A stretch of DNA of 64,000 nt, taken from positions 26,598,429-26,662,428 of the forward strand of contig OW285187.1 in assembly GCA_935421135.1 (NCBI GenBank), read 5' to 3'. The position numbers and the translations under genes are program-made. Below, piece by piece: positions 42,240 through 53,130 of the stretch. The notes under the pieces were generated by a model. The model was not told where the DNA came from. It searched no databases and saw nothing but the letters and a program-made list of their open reading frames with translations. The first letter of the stretch is position 1. Every line of letters begins with the position of its first letter. This DNA is from Bugulina stolonifera (lineage: Eukaryota > Bryozoa > Gymnolaemata > Cheilostomatida > Bugulidae).

Positions 42240-42774
42240 ACTAATGATAAATGAACAAAATCGTATTTTATGGTTATGACTACATTTTAATTTTTATCAT
42301 TTTAAAAAAATATAAATACAAAGTTTATTTTTTATTCTAAATAAATTTTTAAAAAATATAGAAGATACATATTTTGCATGAATAAATTATTCTATGTTTT
42401 ACTATTAGTATTATTATTTATAATAATAATAATATAAAATCATGACAAATCAAATCAAATGACAGCAATTAAATTATTTATTTTTAATTTTATTGCAATT
42501 ATAATTACAGTTTAATTTTTATTTTAAAAATTATTATTTTATTTTAATAAAATATAAAGCAAATATCATATGTAATAAATACAATAAAATGTTTCTTATT
42601 TCAATTTGTACTATAACTACAATTACTATTATAATTATATTGATTTCAATATTATATTATTTTCATAATGATGACCAATGATAATTCTTTAGTTTTGTTT
42701 ATCCTTGTTTGTTGCTGTTATTACTTATTGGTTTATTCTTTCTAATAAAATAAATAATATAATACAAGATTCAG
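42240..42774. repeat. Extremely AT-rich low-complexity block
   Basis: Runs of A, T and short AT words dominate this stretch, well above the local average. It ends where the 8-kb duplicated unit begins, so it could mark or have influenced the breakpoint. Confidence 0.6.
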
Positions 42775-43465
42775 AATATGTACAATCTATTAATTAATGC
42801 ATAAATACTGCTTTTATGATTGCTTTCTTCCATGCAAACTGGAATCATTATGGTGTATTACTTACTAGGCTACACTAACACTTTCCCAGCCTTTCTTCAT
42901 CTTCAGATGAGGGTTAGTGCAAGGACAGTAGACCGAATAAAATTATTATGGCAAGGACAACTTCTTTTGACCGACACTCCAGAATGCATATTCAGTCATC
43001 CTTCATGAAGTAGTAGCGGTAGCAGCAGGTAGCATTAAACTTTTCAGTTATTTACTCAACGTCTATTCTATCTTGCTCAGCACTAATGCTATTAAATTTT
43101 AATTAAAATATTTACAAAGAAATCTTCATAAATGGTATTATTTTATTTATATTTTGGTGCGTCAAAAGTCAGGAGGAAGACAACTCTTTGACAAAATGTA
43201 CATTTTGGAGTTGTTCTTCCTTATATGTCACAATAGTAAGCAGAAGGCAACTCTTGACCAGTTTCCTTTCTCACTGTTTGAATGTACTCTACACTTCGAG
43301 GTTAGGCACTTTTACCTTTAAGAAATATGATGCATTAGTAAAAAGTAAAGTGTGAAGTGTTAGGGGGTTTGGCAATTTTTCGTACACAATGTTTTTCATG
43401 CAAGGAATTTGTGTTTTGAGCAGTCAGAGACTCGTTTCACATCCATGAAAATAGCAATCTCTGAC

Positions 43466-43545
43466 TGGGTTTGAACAGGGGAGGGGGGCTCTACGGCACC
43501 TAATCGCCTAGCACAGTGAAAAGAACATGCTACCACTACGCCAGC
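43466..43545 (-). repeat. tRNA-like repeat, copy A
   Basis: On the minus strand TGGCGTAGTGG (43543-43533) matches an A box and GTTCAAACCC (43477-43468) a B box. The same block occurs in copy B, so it predates the duplication. A poly-G/C stretch inside argues against a functional tRNA. Confidence 0.5.
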
Positions 43546-43796
43546 TCAGCAATCTTGACAAGGAAGCTTCAATAGTGACGTGTGCAGTAGACACTAAATA
43601 CACCTTTAAATATCAGTAAGGCATGACAACATAATGTACATGTATTTGCAGAGTGTTTGAAGAGTATACTTTGCATAGCTATGAGAAAGCTGAAAAGAAC
43701 TTGCACACTTCCTTTGGAACTTTTTGTAAAGTTTAAAATTGTTGGTTGTTATTGCTACTGCATGTCTTCTCCTTGTTTACATGTAGGTAACACACA

Positions 43797-44091
43797 AATA
43801 AAAAAAACTCACCGGGCTTATACTCCTCGGCGTGACCAGCCCCTTGCAGCTCGCACTGCCAGGTGCCAGTGCTGGCCAACTCCCTGTGAGAAAAGGTCCA
43901 GATGACATGGCCTTTTTTTGGCAGGGGTAGAGGAGTTGCCTTGAAGTCATGCTGGCTTGCATGACCCCAAGGACGTATATGAGGCACAGGAGCAATTGTG
44001 GCTGGATGCTCTTCCTAACGCCACCGTGACTGGGATTCGAACCTGGGACCTTCAGCATGTCGAAGGTTCAGCATTCTAACCACTAAGCCAT
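43797..44091 (-). mobile_element. tRNA-derived SINE insertion, only in copy A
   Basis: Read on the minus strand, the head at 44090 has a perfect A box TGGCTTAGTGG (44090-44080) and a B box GGTTCGAATCC (44043-44033). A tRNA-unrelated body follows, containing GTTAGGAAGAGCATCCAGCC, and the element ends near 43797 in a T/A-rich tail. Copy B lacks it and shows the uninterrupted flanks near 52180, so it inserted after the duplication or was lost from copy B. Confidence 0.8.
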
Positions 44092-44440
44092 AAATATTGA
44101 TCAAATATTTTACTAAAGCAAAGCATAGAACTTGTCAACTATTATGTACTACTTAGACTTCGACTTTAGAGAGAATTGTGTTTCAGCTACACCATCAGTA
44201 CTATCTGTGATGCGGTCATTAACTATGCTGTATCTTAATTCTACTCTTCTTGGTTTGACATGAAAATCAATATTTTTCTATACAGCCATGCAGACTCCTT
44301 AGTATTAAATTACAGTTATACAGTAGTATTATTATAATGCATATATTGGATAGGCCAACTGCAACATATTACACACTGCACACCAACACAATGAGAAAAC
44401 CTATTAGACAATAATTATATTGATCCCCAATAGCATTACG

Positions 44441-44502
44441 CAGAACGTATTATTACTACTACTTCAGCTGCTGCCATTGCTGCTACTTTTGGTCTTCAAC
44501 AG
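44441..44502 (+). other. Possible 5' non-coding exon of complexin A
   Basis: A GCT/CTG-rich segment ends CTTCAACAG followed by GTTAGT, a good donor. The matching segment in copy B ends at 52623 and is longer by an internal CTG-type block. An acceptor-like AG precedes the complexin start-codon exon in both copies. A spliced 5' UTR is the likeliest reading; its start is uncertain. Confidence 0.35.
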
Positions 44503-45090
44503 GTTAGTAAAACTGACCGATATCACAGACTATACTCAGACTTTTGCTGTAACTTCCACACTTATATATTATAATAGTTTATAAATATATATAACTGTCC
44601 ATTCCAAAGGCATGCAAGTCTAATTTTGCATGATTTTAACATAGCCACGGTTCTTCAATAAAATTTCAGATGGAGAAGTTGCATTCATCTTTATATTATA
44701 TAACACTATATAATTACGTTACCTCAACTCAATTGTTCCAACCACAAATAAACACTTATGGCTACACACACTGTAGGTGTTAGTATCACACATACATGTA
44801 CTTTTGATGTACAGTAAGTAGGATCGTGATGTTTTCGCCAATCTCGGCCTAAATCTCTGTTATAATTATTGTTAAAAAGGAACATGTACATACAATGTAA
44901 ATTGCATACTAAACCATCGCACTAACTATCATTATTACTTGTACATGTGCTTTAGTATACATGTTCCCATCTCTGCACAGCATACCAAATACCTGCGTAG
45001 CTATTGTCAATATCATATCATTTAATTCAATGTTGCATTAGGGGAAAATAAGAGCCGGGGTCCCGAGAGAGACAACTCCTGGACATTAAG

Positions 45091-48000
45091 ATGGACATGA
45101 TAACAGGTGTGCTGTACCTCATCTACATTTACCTTACGTAATGTCTATAAAGGGATAAATAAACCACAAGTCATAAACTATTATTCTGATACAATAAAGT
45201 TTATAAAACTTGGTGTTTAGCCCATCAGCAACATGAATTTATTGTTATGCTTACAATGTATTTCTTTACAAAATTATGTCACTACTTGGAGATAGAATTA
45301 CACAACCATTGTGCTACTTATGGTCACTAATACTGACCACTATTGGTCACTATTGGTCACTATTGGTCACTATTGGTCGCTATTGGTCACTATTGGTCAC
45401 TATTGGTCACTATTGATCACCACTGATCACTACTTTACATATCACCTACTTCAGGTGCCTTTGGAAGGGATGAGGAAGAGGAAACCAATGAAGACGGAGA
45501 ATTGGTCTCTGTAGTTGAAGCCAGGAAAGATGCTGAAGAGAAAAGGAGAGAGAAGCACAGACAGATGGAATCTGAACGAGAAGAATTTAGACGGAATGTC
45601 CGAGATAAGGTATAAACATTGCTGAGTTTATGGTGTAAATATAGACCATACATGTAATTATCTATGCTTATGAAATTATGCAAATATGTATTCTCTAAAG
45701 GTAATCACATTCTATGCTATAGCCATATTATTATAACATGTCAATGAAGATATGACCTCAACAATCCAATTTTTGATACAATGCCGTTCCATCACTTTAT
45801 AATTAGTGATACACACACTATGGTACTGCGATTTAGTTATTGAATTCAACAAATTTCATACACATACACAAAATTACAATGCACTAGTACAGGGGCGGAT
45901 TTGGGGGTCCCGCCCTCCCTGCCATGGCGGGACCTTTCATTTCTAATAAAAAAAATTAAATTGCCACCTATCAATAATAACACACAGTTGTAAGTTTATT
46001 TGTGGAGGCATCCTACCCTGCCCAGCATAATCTAAGCATATTATGATGAAAATGATGCTATATGGCTATAACATACCAAAAGATAGCTTAGGAACTGAGC
46101 TTTCATCCTATACAATTTTATAGTAAGGATATTTCAGTACCCTCCCACTACTGGCAGTCTTTTATTTGCCAGGAAATAAGACTACACTAATTACTTTACA
46201 ATGAGTGACTTTTGATAGACTATACTTGTGATCACAGTAAATGTTATTACCAGTTATAATAACAATAATTGCTACTATCAATGAGCTGCTGCTGGGCTGA
46301 GTAATACATGTTGTAACAGTGCCACAGCATTATTTTTGAAGATATACATGTATGTACCTCTGAAATTTCATAAGCTACTTCATGTCATGTGCACATGCTC
46401 TCAAGGCTCAAACATTACAAAAAAAGTAATGTCTCCACATACATGTAGATACCATGCACTAAATTGTCCATACTCTTCAGCTTTTGGGAAACCTAGGATA
46501 ATAACACTTTCATCTCTATCTACCAAAAAATTTAGCATTATTTCTCTTTTCATAAAGTCATGTGATGGCATATTTTTAATAGGCTACATAATCTTGAGCC
46601 CTGGCACAGTAACCATAGTTATAAACAAGCTAATTTTAAATTTCTATTTCTAATACACAGTCAAGCATTCATAATATGTAAAGTAGCCCCTGCAACATAC
46701 TTGCCCAAGATATCACTGCTCCAAATTTATTATTATTGCATTTCTGCAAAGTAGAAATTCCTGCATTTATCTTAGTTGTAAATCCTCACTTACTAAATCT
46801 TTACGCGTCCCCAGAAACATAAAATTTTTTTAACTGGTTACTGAGATCAACTAGCATGTAACAGAAACATGTTGATTCCAAGTGTAAGTGTGCATAAATT
46901 TGCTTCATTTAACACAAAATCCAGCATATAGCTTCGGCGTCCGGGGCGCTGCCCCGGACCCCGCCAGGGGCCCTAGCCGGCTCCCTGGACCCCCGCCTGT
47001 TGGCAGAACCCTTCAAACTAAGCCAGATCCGCCCCTGCTAGTACACTTTGTATGTAGCAATGAAATACTAACTATTGTTAGTATTTTCGTACTGGGTACA
47101 TAAAATCATGCTGATTAGGAACTTGCCAAGCGTGCAGTAGGCCTATGTAATCTACATGTATATACCTTGTAGGCGTGTCTCTATGTACATGTATATGTAT
47201 AAGTGTACTACAGGTGTCTCTGTATTTTCACCCAGAAAGTATCTCACTCCATGTCTTCTTTACACTAATCTACCCTACACTATGCTGTAAAATACAATTT
47301 CATTTATATAGTTCTCATAAGCAACAAAATGCATTTTCTCACAATGTTTATATTACTTGTGATCTTTTAATCACAGCATGAAATTAAGAAGAAAGAACCA
47401 GATTTCATGATGCAGGAGTCAGCAGGGCAAATCGGGCGAAAGAAGAAATCACCAGAAGAGCTAGCTGATGAAACTAGGGGAGGAGGGGAAAGGGGTGGTT
47501 CAGGTAGGAGCACAGTGTACACTCTTTTATTTATAAAATAAGTAATATACAGCAAGTGCTATGTGGTTTGACTAATTAGAGATTTGCTTGTAAGTCTCCA
47601 AATATGATTACAGTCATGTACTGCAGTAAATGAATATTTTACATTGATTGGTAGATGTATGTTATATAATAGTAATAGTAATAGTAAGAGTAATAGTAAT
47701 AATAATAATAATAATATGCAGGTAGCATGTAGCATGCATTATATCACTTATATACTTGTATATAAAGCTATACCACAGGCTTCCTTTATACTGACTTGGT
47801 TTCCTATAATAGTAACTACTGAGCTATTAATGGCAGTGAGAAGACATACATGTATATAACACATGACTGCATTAACCTATATGTATGTCATATACACCTA
47901 TTCTTATTCACCACATGCATGAAGAATAATCAATAATTTAGCTACAGCTTGTGAAAAATAAAATATGAATTGTTCCACACAGAATATATTATTCTCATAG

Positions 48001-49383
48001 CTCTAGCTGGTCTCTCCCCTCATCTCTTACTCATCGGAGGATTATTCATGTAAGAAGCAATTGCTATGCAACATGTAGGTTATATTTGTGAATGTAGTAA
48101 TGAGGAAATATAATTTGTCTTTTGAACAAATGGTCAGAAGACATAGTTATTTGTAGACACTAAATTTTGCTCACTACTCTCATCTGTAACTATAGGACTT
48201 TTTCTGCTGCATGAATCAAACTTTTGCAAGATCAAGCCATTTCCTGTTTAGATGTGTGTTTACTTCCTGTTAAAAAATATTAAAATCTAATTTTGTTGTA
48301 CATGTATTATAAATTTACATGTGTGTGATTCTCTTATTACCATACATTGTATGCATGTCTAGGTGTTATTAGAATGGTCGGCACAGCTAACGCTCACATT
48401 AGCGATTACTATTAGGAATTGTCCTCTCTATCTAAAGCCTGATAGCATAACTCACAATCATGACCAATGCCTGTCGTTTGTAGGTCCAACCTGTGCGTCA
48501 TCACCAGGTCTCACTGCATAGTTTTTGAGAGTGCATGATCATATTAGTGTATTGGTTAGCAAATTTGAGAGTAAAAATATTATATAACCACATTATTAAG
48601 GTAGATATGTATGCATATGTATCCCTGTAGCTGCTTGCCTTTTAGTGAAGTTGTGCGCTCTTCCTTATACATGAAAGTGCAAATAGTGACAATAGCATTG
48701 GGTAGCTGATATACATGTAGCTTATGTATTTGTATTCAAGTAAGTAGAGTTGTGTGGCCATTGTATTTGCCTGCTTATCACTTATTATTCTGATAGCTTT
48801 GTACACTAATTTTTTATTGACTAAAAGTATAACGGTTTTCTCTCAACTTGCCAATTTTTCTTCCCGTTGCAATGTTAGTTCCAGATAAGAAGGCTAAGAT
48901 CTGAAGAGATCTGCATTTTTCTAATTTGGGGGTAAAGAAGGAGCCGTCACAATGCCACTCTTAGCATGGCAAATTGACTATGTAGTACAGGAGCATGATA
49001 AGGTTAGATACCCTTCCTAACACCACCAATGTCCTCTACGGGAATCAAACTCTGCTCTCCCACACCAAAGTCCACTATACCACAGCTGCTGCTTTTCTAT
49101 ATTAAAATTGAAACAGTGTTTTCCACTCTGGTTTAACATACTTCAACTTTTACAAACCTTGGTCAATGGCTTGGTGCATGTGCAAGAGGAGCCACATTTA
49201 AAAATATGGACGCTCATGCTATACTAATATTGTTTGTATACGTGCTGCATTGATTGGCTCATGTACATTTGTTGTTGGTTTCATGTAGCCTTGCCGGCAG
49301 GACTTTCAGATGTGACAGCAAAGCTCAAAGAGGGACCAACTGCTATTGTGTCAAGTGTACAGGAGAAATGCTCAGTCATGTGA
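45091..49383 (+). CDS. Complexin, copy A, 4 coding exons, 130 aa
   Basis: Exons 45091-45106, 45455-45609, 47377-47503 and 49289-49383 join in frame. Complexins are small cytosolic proteins that bind assembled SNARE complexes and regulate vesicle fusion. The accessory and central helices cover about residues 22-57 (EARKDAEEKRREKHRQMESE). They keep R36, R47 and K57, the equivalents of mammalian complexin-1 R48, R59 and K69. Residue 58 is His, where Tyr70 is expected, and 59 is Glu. IKKKEPDF and GRKKKSPEEL follow, the latter matching my memory of the insect complexin C-terminus. The C-terminal exon is amphipathic (LPAGLSDVTAKL) and ends in the CaaX box CSVM, predicting farnesylation as in membrane-anchored complexins. 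The N-terminus is short (MDMITGAFG), lacking the hydrophobic FxxKQ-type start of most complexins. Differences from copy B cluster in the central helix. Confidence 0.88.
45341..45430 (+). repeat. 10-bp tandem repeat before complexin A exon 2
   Basis: TATTGGTCAC is repeated about eight to nine times with single-base variants, ending 24 bp before the exon 2 acceptor. Copy B has a shorter and more degenerate array at 53867-53928. Confidence 0.85.
45890..47037. mobile_element. hAT-like DNA element, only in copy A
   Basis: The ends are CAGGGGCGGATTTGG and the reverse complement of CAGGGGCGGATCTGG, a 14/15 match. Direct repeats CTAGTA flank it (45884-45889 and 47038-47043). Copy B has the uninterrupted site GCACTAGTACAC near 54396, which is exactly what excision of the element plus one CTAGTA gives. 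The interior has no long transposase frame. Near its right end a GC-rich block resembles that of the element at 14300-15468. It lies in complexin A intron 2. Confidence 0.85.
48879..48904 (+). other. Possible alternative terminal exon of complexin A
   Basis: A pyrimidine-rich tract ends in TTAG at 48878. Read in the phase left by exon 3, the next bases encode VPDKKAKI and then stop. Its counterpart in copy B (57553-57590) encodes VSDKKANGELTM and stop. Use of this exon would give a complexin without a CaaX box. Only short conservation supports it. Confidence 0.25.
48985..49084 (-). repeat. SINE remnant shared by both copies (copy A)
   Basis: On the minus strand TGGTATAGTGG (49082-49072) resembles an A box and GAGTTTGATTCCC (49052-49040) a B box. 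GTTAGGAAGGGTATCTAA follows, like the body motif of the 43797-44091 SINE. The copy B equivalent is at about 57590-57687, so the insertion predates the duplication. Confidence 0.55.
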
Positions 49384-50765
49384 CCATATATTATTGTTTA
49401 GTGTAAACTTGTAACTGTTTGGCTAATTGTATTCTTGCTGTTAGTGAGAGAATGTCATGCAGATATGATAATGTATTACATTGAATGGCAAGCCCAATAT
49501 AGTATTTGGTGATATAAATATTGTTCATTGCCTGAGGAAGCACTAAGCTTATCTGGTTTATTGTGTGTGGTATATCTTCAGCCTGGGAAATTTATTTTTT
49601 TATGTAGTACAGATCATGCGATGCAAGTACAGGAGAAGTAGGGCTCTTTGATTGTAGACTGATAAAATCAGTTGTCTATTACAAGTCATGTTGCGACTGT
49701 ATTTTTTTGTCTACTATTATATATAAATTTTTGTTTTGAGGATGTCAAGACAAGTTCCTATACACCACAAACCTTCTCAATTTTTATATCTTTTGCATTA
49801 TTCATTTTTTTAAGTGTTTAGTAATGTTGATGTCAGTTGTAATATTGTGGGGTTCACAGCTCAGCTGAGATGTCAAGTATCAGCAGAATGTTGCTTTCAA
49901 GAGAATAATCCGGTACAGTCAAGTAGATGGTATAAATACCAACGCTATGTAGACATGTGTACGTTTCTAGAACACTACAACTACTCAGTGTATTGTGTAA
50001 TCACATGATCGCATATTGTAGGTAACATGTAACATTATAATATTATATTAGGCACCAATTATATCAATTATTTTGTTCTGAAGTACTTCGTCCAGCATGA
50101 AGTTGCCATTGCTGCAACTATTGTCCTATTTATTTTATTTCTATGTACAAGTATATTATATTATATTATTAACTTATATACTATCATATTATTTGTTTAT
50201 TGTTTATTCTGTATTGTACTATGAGATGTGAAACCAAAAATTGATTAACATATTATACTGAGTAGCCTGAATAAGTTGTGAGTAGAAGTGATATTGTATG
50301 TTGAAATATTACTGACTGTATTGGATAAAATATATTATTATAATACAAATAATGTAACTTATACAATAGTACACAAGGTTTCACCATGAATAAACTGCAG
50401 TATAATGTACATCTATTATCACTGGCTGGAAATCCAATGACCTCTAAAATCATTTCTAATTAATACTATTGTGTTCTAACGTAGCATTACATGTACATGT
50501 GCAGTTAGCTGAATTCACTGCCAGGGTAAGCTGTTATACAAATATTGAATATTAGTTGCAATAATAACAGAGGAAAACATAGCAAAAGTTGCTCCAAAAT
50601 AGTCTACAAGAAATATTTAGTTCTTCTACATAGCCGACGGCATGCTCTTCTTATAAATTATTTAGTGTAGTTCTTCTACATAGCTGACTGCATGCTCCTA
50701 TGCTGTTATAAATTGTTCAAAAGCCCCTTATTGACATTTGAATGTAAAACAACTGTAAATTATTT
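49384..50765. other. 3' flank of complexin A
   Basis: The stretch holds the presumed 3' UTR and downstream sequence, homologous throughout to 57988-59373. A short 60-bp-scale tandem duplication containing GTTCTTCTACATAGC occurs at about 50617-50720 only in this copy. No additional coding exon was recognised. Confidence 0.5.
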
Positions 50766-50972
50766 TCCTCAAATCATTATGGTGTATATATGCATCATAT
50801 ATCAATATCAATATGTATAATCTATTAATTAATGCATAAATACTGCTTTTATGATTGCTTTCTTCCATGCAAACTGGAATCATTATGGTGTATTACTTAC
50901 TAGGCTACACTAACACTTTCCCAGCCTGTCTTCATCTTCAGATGAGGGTTAGTGCAAGGACAGATGAGGGTT

Positions 50973-51303
50973 AAGGCTGGAGCAAGCTGGAGGCGAAATC
51001 AGTTGAGCAGCAAGTGGGGCCATATTGTTTCGCTTTGCCCTTCCAAGCGCACTAGGCGCAAAATATTCGCGTTGGACTACTAACTTGAGCATGTCCTGCC
51101 CTTATGAGTATCAAAAATTTTGAGTAAAACGACGTAATGAATGGGTTGTCGACCAATAGCACGCGCGCGGCATGCGAAAATATTAAGCATGTTTGATTCA
51201 AGCGAATTTGCAAAAGTTTAGTCTAACACGGCAGGGTCTCGCTCGTTTCTCGCAATTTCTCTAGTGGATTTCGCCTCATTCGCTTCCACTCTGCGTCCAG
51301 TTT
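50973..51303. mobile_element. GC-rich MITE-like insert, only in copy B
   Basis: The ends are imperfect inverted repeats: CTGGAGCAAGCTGGAGGCGAAAT at the left pairs partly with GATTTCGCCTCATTCGC and GCGTCCAG at the right. Copies of TGCAAGGACA flank the insert. Copy A has a single uninterrupted version near 42918. The insert is more GC-rich than its surroundings and has no coding potential. The superfamily is not determined. Confidence 0.65.
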
Positions 51304-51859
51304 TAATGCAAGGACAATAGACCGAACAGAATTATTATGGCAAGGACAACTTCTTTTGACCGACACTCCAGAATGCATATTCAGTCATCCTTCATGAAGT
51401 AGTAGCGGTAGCAGCAGGTAGTAGCATTAAGCTCTTCAGTTATTTACCCAACGTCTATTCTATTTTGCTTAGCACTAATGCTATTAAATTTCAATTAAAA
51501 TATTTAGAAAGAAATCTTTATAAATGGCATTATTTTATTTATATTTCGGTGCTTCAAAAGTCAGGAGGAAGACAACTCTGTGACAAGATATACATTTTGG
51601 AGTTGCTCTCTCTTACATGTCACAATGGTAAGCAGAAGGCAACTCTTGACCAGTTTCTTTTCCCACTGTTTGCATGTACTCTACATTTTTAGGTTAGGCA
51701 CTTTCAGCTTTGAGAAAATAATATGATGTATTAGTAAAAAGTGAAGTGTGAAGTGTTAGGGGTTTGGCAATTTTTTGTACACAATATTTTTCATGCAAGG
51801 AATTGGTGTTTTAAGCAGTCAGAGACTCATTTCACATCCATGAAAATAGCTATCTCTGA

Positions 51860-51944
51860 CTGGGTTTGAACTGGGGGGGGGGGGGGGCTCTACGGCATCT
51901 AATCGCCTAGCACAGTGAACAGAACATGCTACCACTACGCCAGC
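51860..51944 (-). repeat. tRNA-like repeat, copy B
   Basis: This is the counterpart of the block at 43466-43545, with A box at 51942-51932 and B box at 51871-51862. A run of 15 G at 51873-51887 lies inside it and is expanded relative to copy A. Confidence 0.5.
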
Positions 51945-52514
51945 TCAGCAATCTTAAAATGGAAGCTTCACTAGTGTGCAGTAGACACTAAATATATAAC
52001 ACCCTTAAATATCAGTAACATAATGTATTATTTGCTTAAACTTAGACGAGTATACTTTGCATAGCTATGAGAAAACTGAAAAAGAACTTGCACACTTCTT
52101 TGAAACTTTTTGTAAAGTTTAAAATTGTTGGCTGTAATTGCCACTGTATGTCTTCACCTTGTTTACATGTAGGTAACACATAATTATTGATCAAATATTT
52201 TACTAAAGCAAAGTATAGAACTTGTCAACTATTATGTACTACTTAGACTTAGACTTTAGAGAGAATTGTGTTTCAGCTACACCATCAGTACTATTCGTGA
52301 TGCGGACATTAACTATGCTCTATCTTAAACCTACTCTTCTTGGTTTGACATGAAAATCAATATTTTTCTATACAGCCATGCAGGCTCCTTAGTACTAAAT
52401 TACAGTTATATACAGTAGTATAATTATAATGCATATATTGGATAGGCCTACTGTAACATATTACACAGTCCACACCAACACAATAATAAAGCCTATTGGA
52501 CAATATATTGATCC

Positions 52515-52623
52515 CCAATAGCATTATGCAGAACACAGCCATTACATTATTACTACTACTCCAGCTGCTGCCGCTGCTGATGCTGCCAACGCTGCCATTG
52601 CTGATACTTTTGGTCTTCAACAG
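52515..52623 (+). other. Possible 5' non-coding exon of complexin B
   Basis: This is the homologue of 44441-44502, ending CTTCAACAG before GTTAGT. The exon carrying the start codon is preceded by an acceptor (TGTTGCAG at 53073-53080). A coding role cannot be excluded, because one frame is open, but the corresponding frame is not kept in copy A. Confidence 0.35.
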
Positions 52624-53130
52624 GTTAGTAAAGTTGACCGACATCACAGACTATACTCAGATTTTTGCTGTAATCTCTACATTTTATGTGTTATATTAGT
52701 TTATAAATATGTAACTGTCCATTCCAAAGGCATGCAGGTATAATTTAGCCACGGTTCTTCAATAAAATTTCAGACGGAGAAGTTGTATTCATCATTACAT
52801 ATAGTACAATTGTCCCTACCACAAATTAACACCTAAGACTACATTGTATATACACTGTGGGTGTTAGTATCACACATACATGTAAGCAGGGTCGTAGCAA
52901 TTTTACCAATCTCAGTCTAAACTTCTGCTATAGTTATAGTTAAAAATTGCTTACTAAACCATCGCACTAACTATTATTATTACATGTTTTAGTACACAGT
53001 TTCCCCATCTCTGCACAGCATATCAAATACCTGTGTAGGTAGTGTCAATATCATAATCTTCATTTAATTTCATGTTGCAGTAGGGGAAAACAAGAGTCAC
53101 AGTTCCGAGAGACAACTTCTATACATCAAG

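Larger units (their letters stand above)
42775..50765 (+). repeat. Segmental tandem duplication, copy A
   Basis: From AATATGTACAATCTATTAAT near 42775 to about 50765 this block aligns colinearly, with substitutions and indels, to 50811-59373. It carries the complete complexin A gene. Unique to this copy are a SINE (43797-44091) and a hAT-like insertion (45890-47037). The last few hundred bases match the sequence just downstream of the FMO stop codon in copy B. Confidence 0.92.

Noticed and set aside
47644..47720. Poly-Asn/Ser coding frame
   Set aside because: It is a trinucleotide (AAT/AGT) microsatellite inside complexin A intron 3 and lacks splice or codon support.
52496..52699. Leu-rich signal-peptide-like protein
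   Set aside because: The frame comes from CTG-type repeats. Copy A lacks its ATG and has a shorter block, so it is more likely a 5' non-coding exon.
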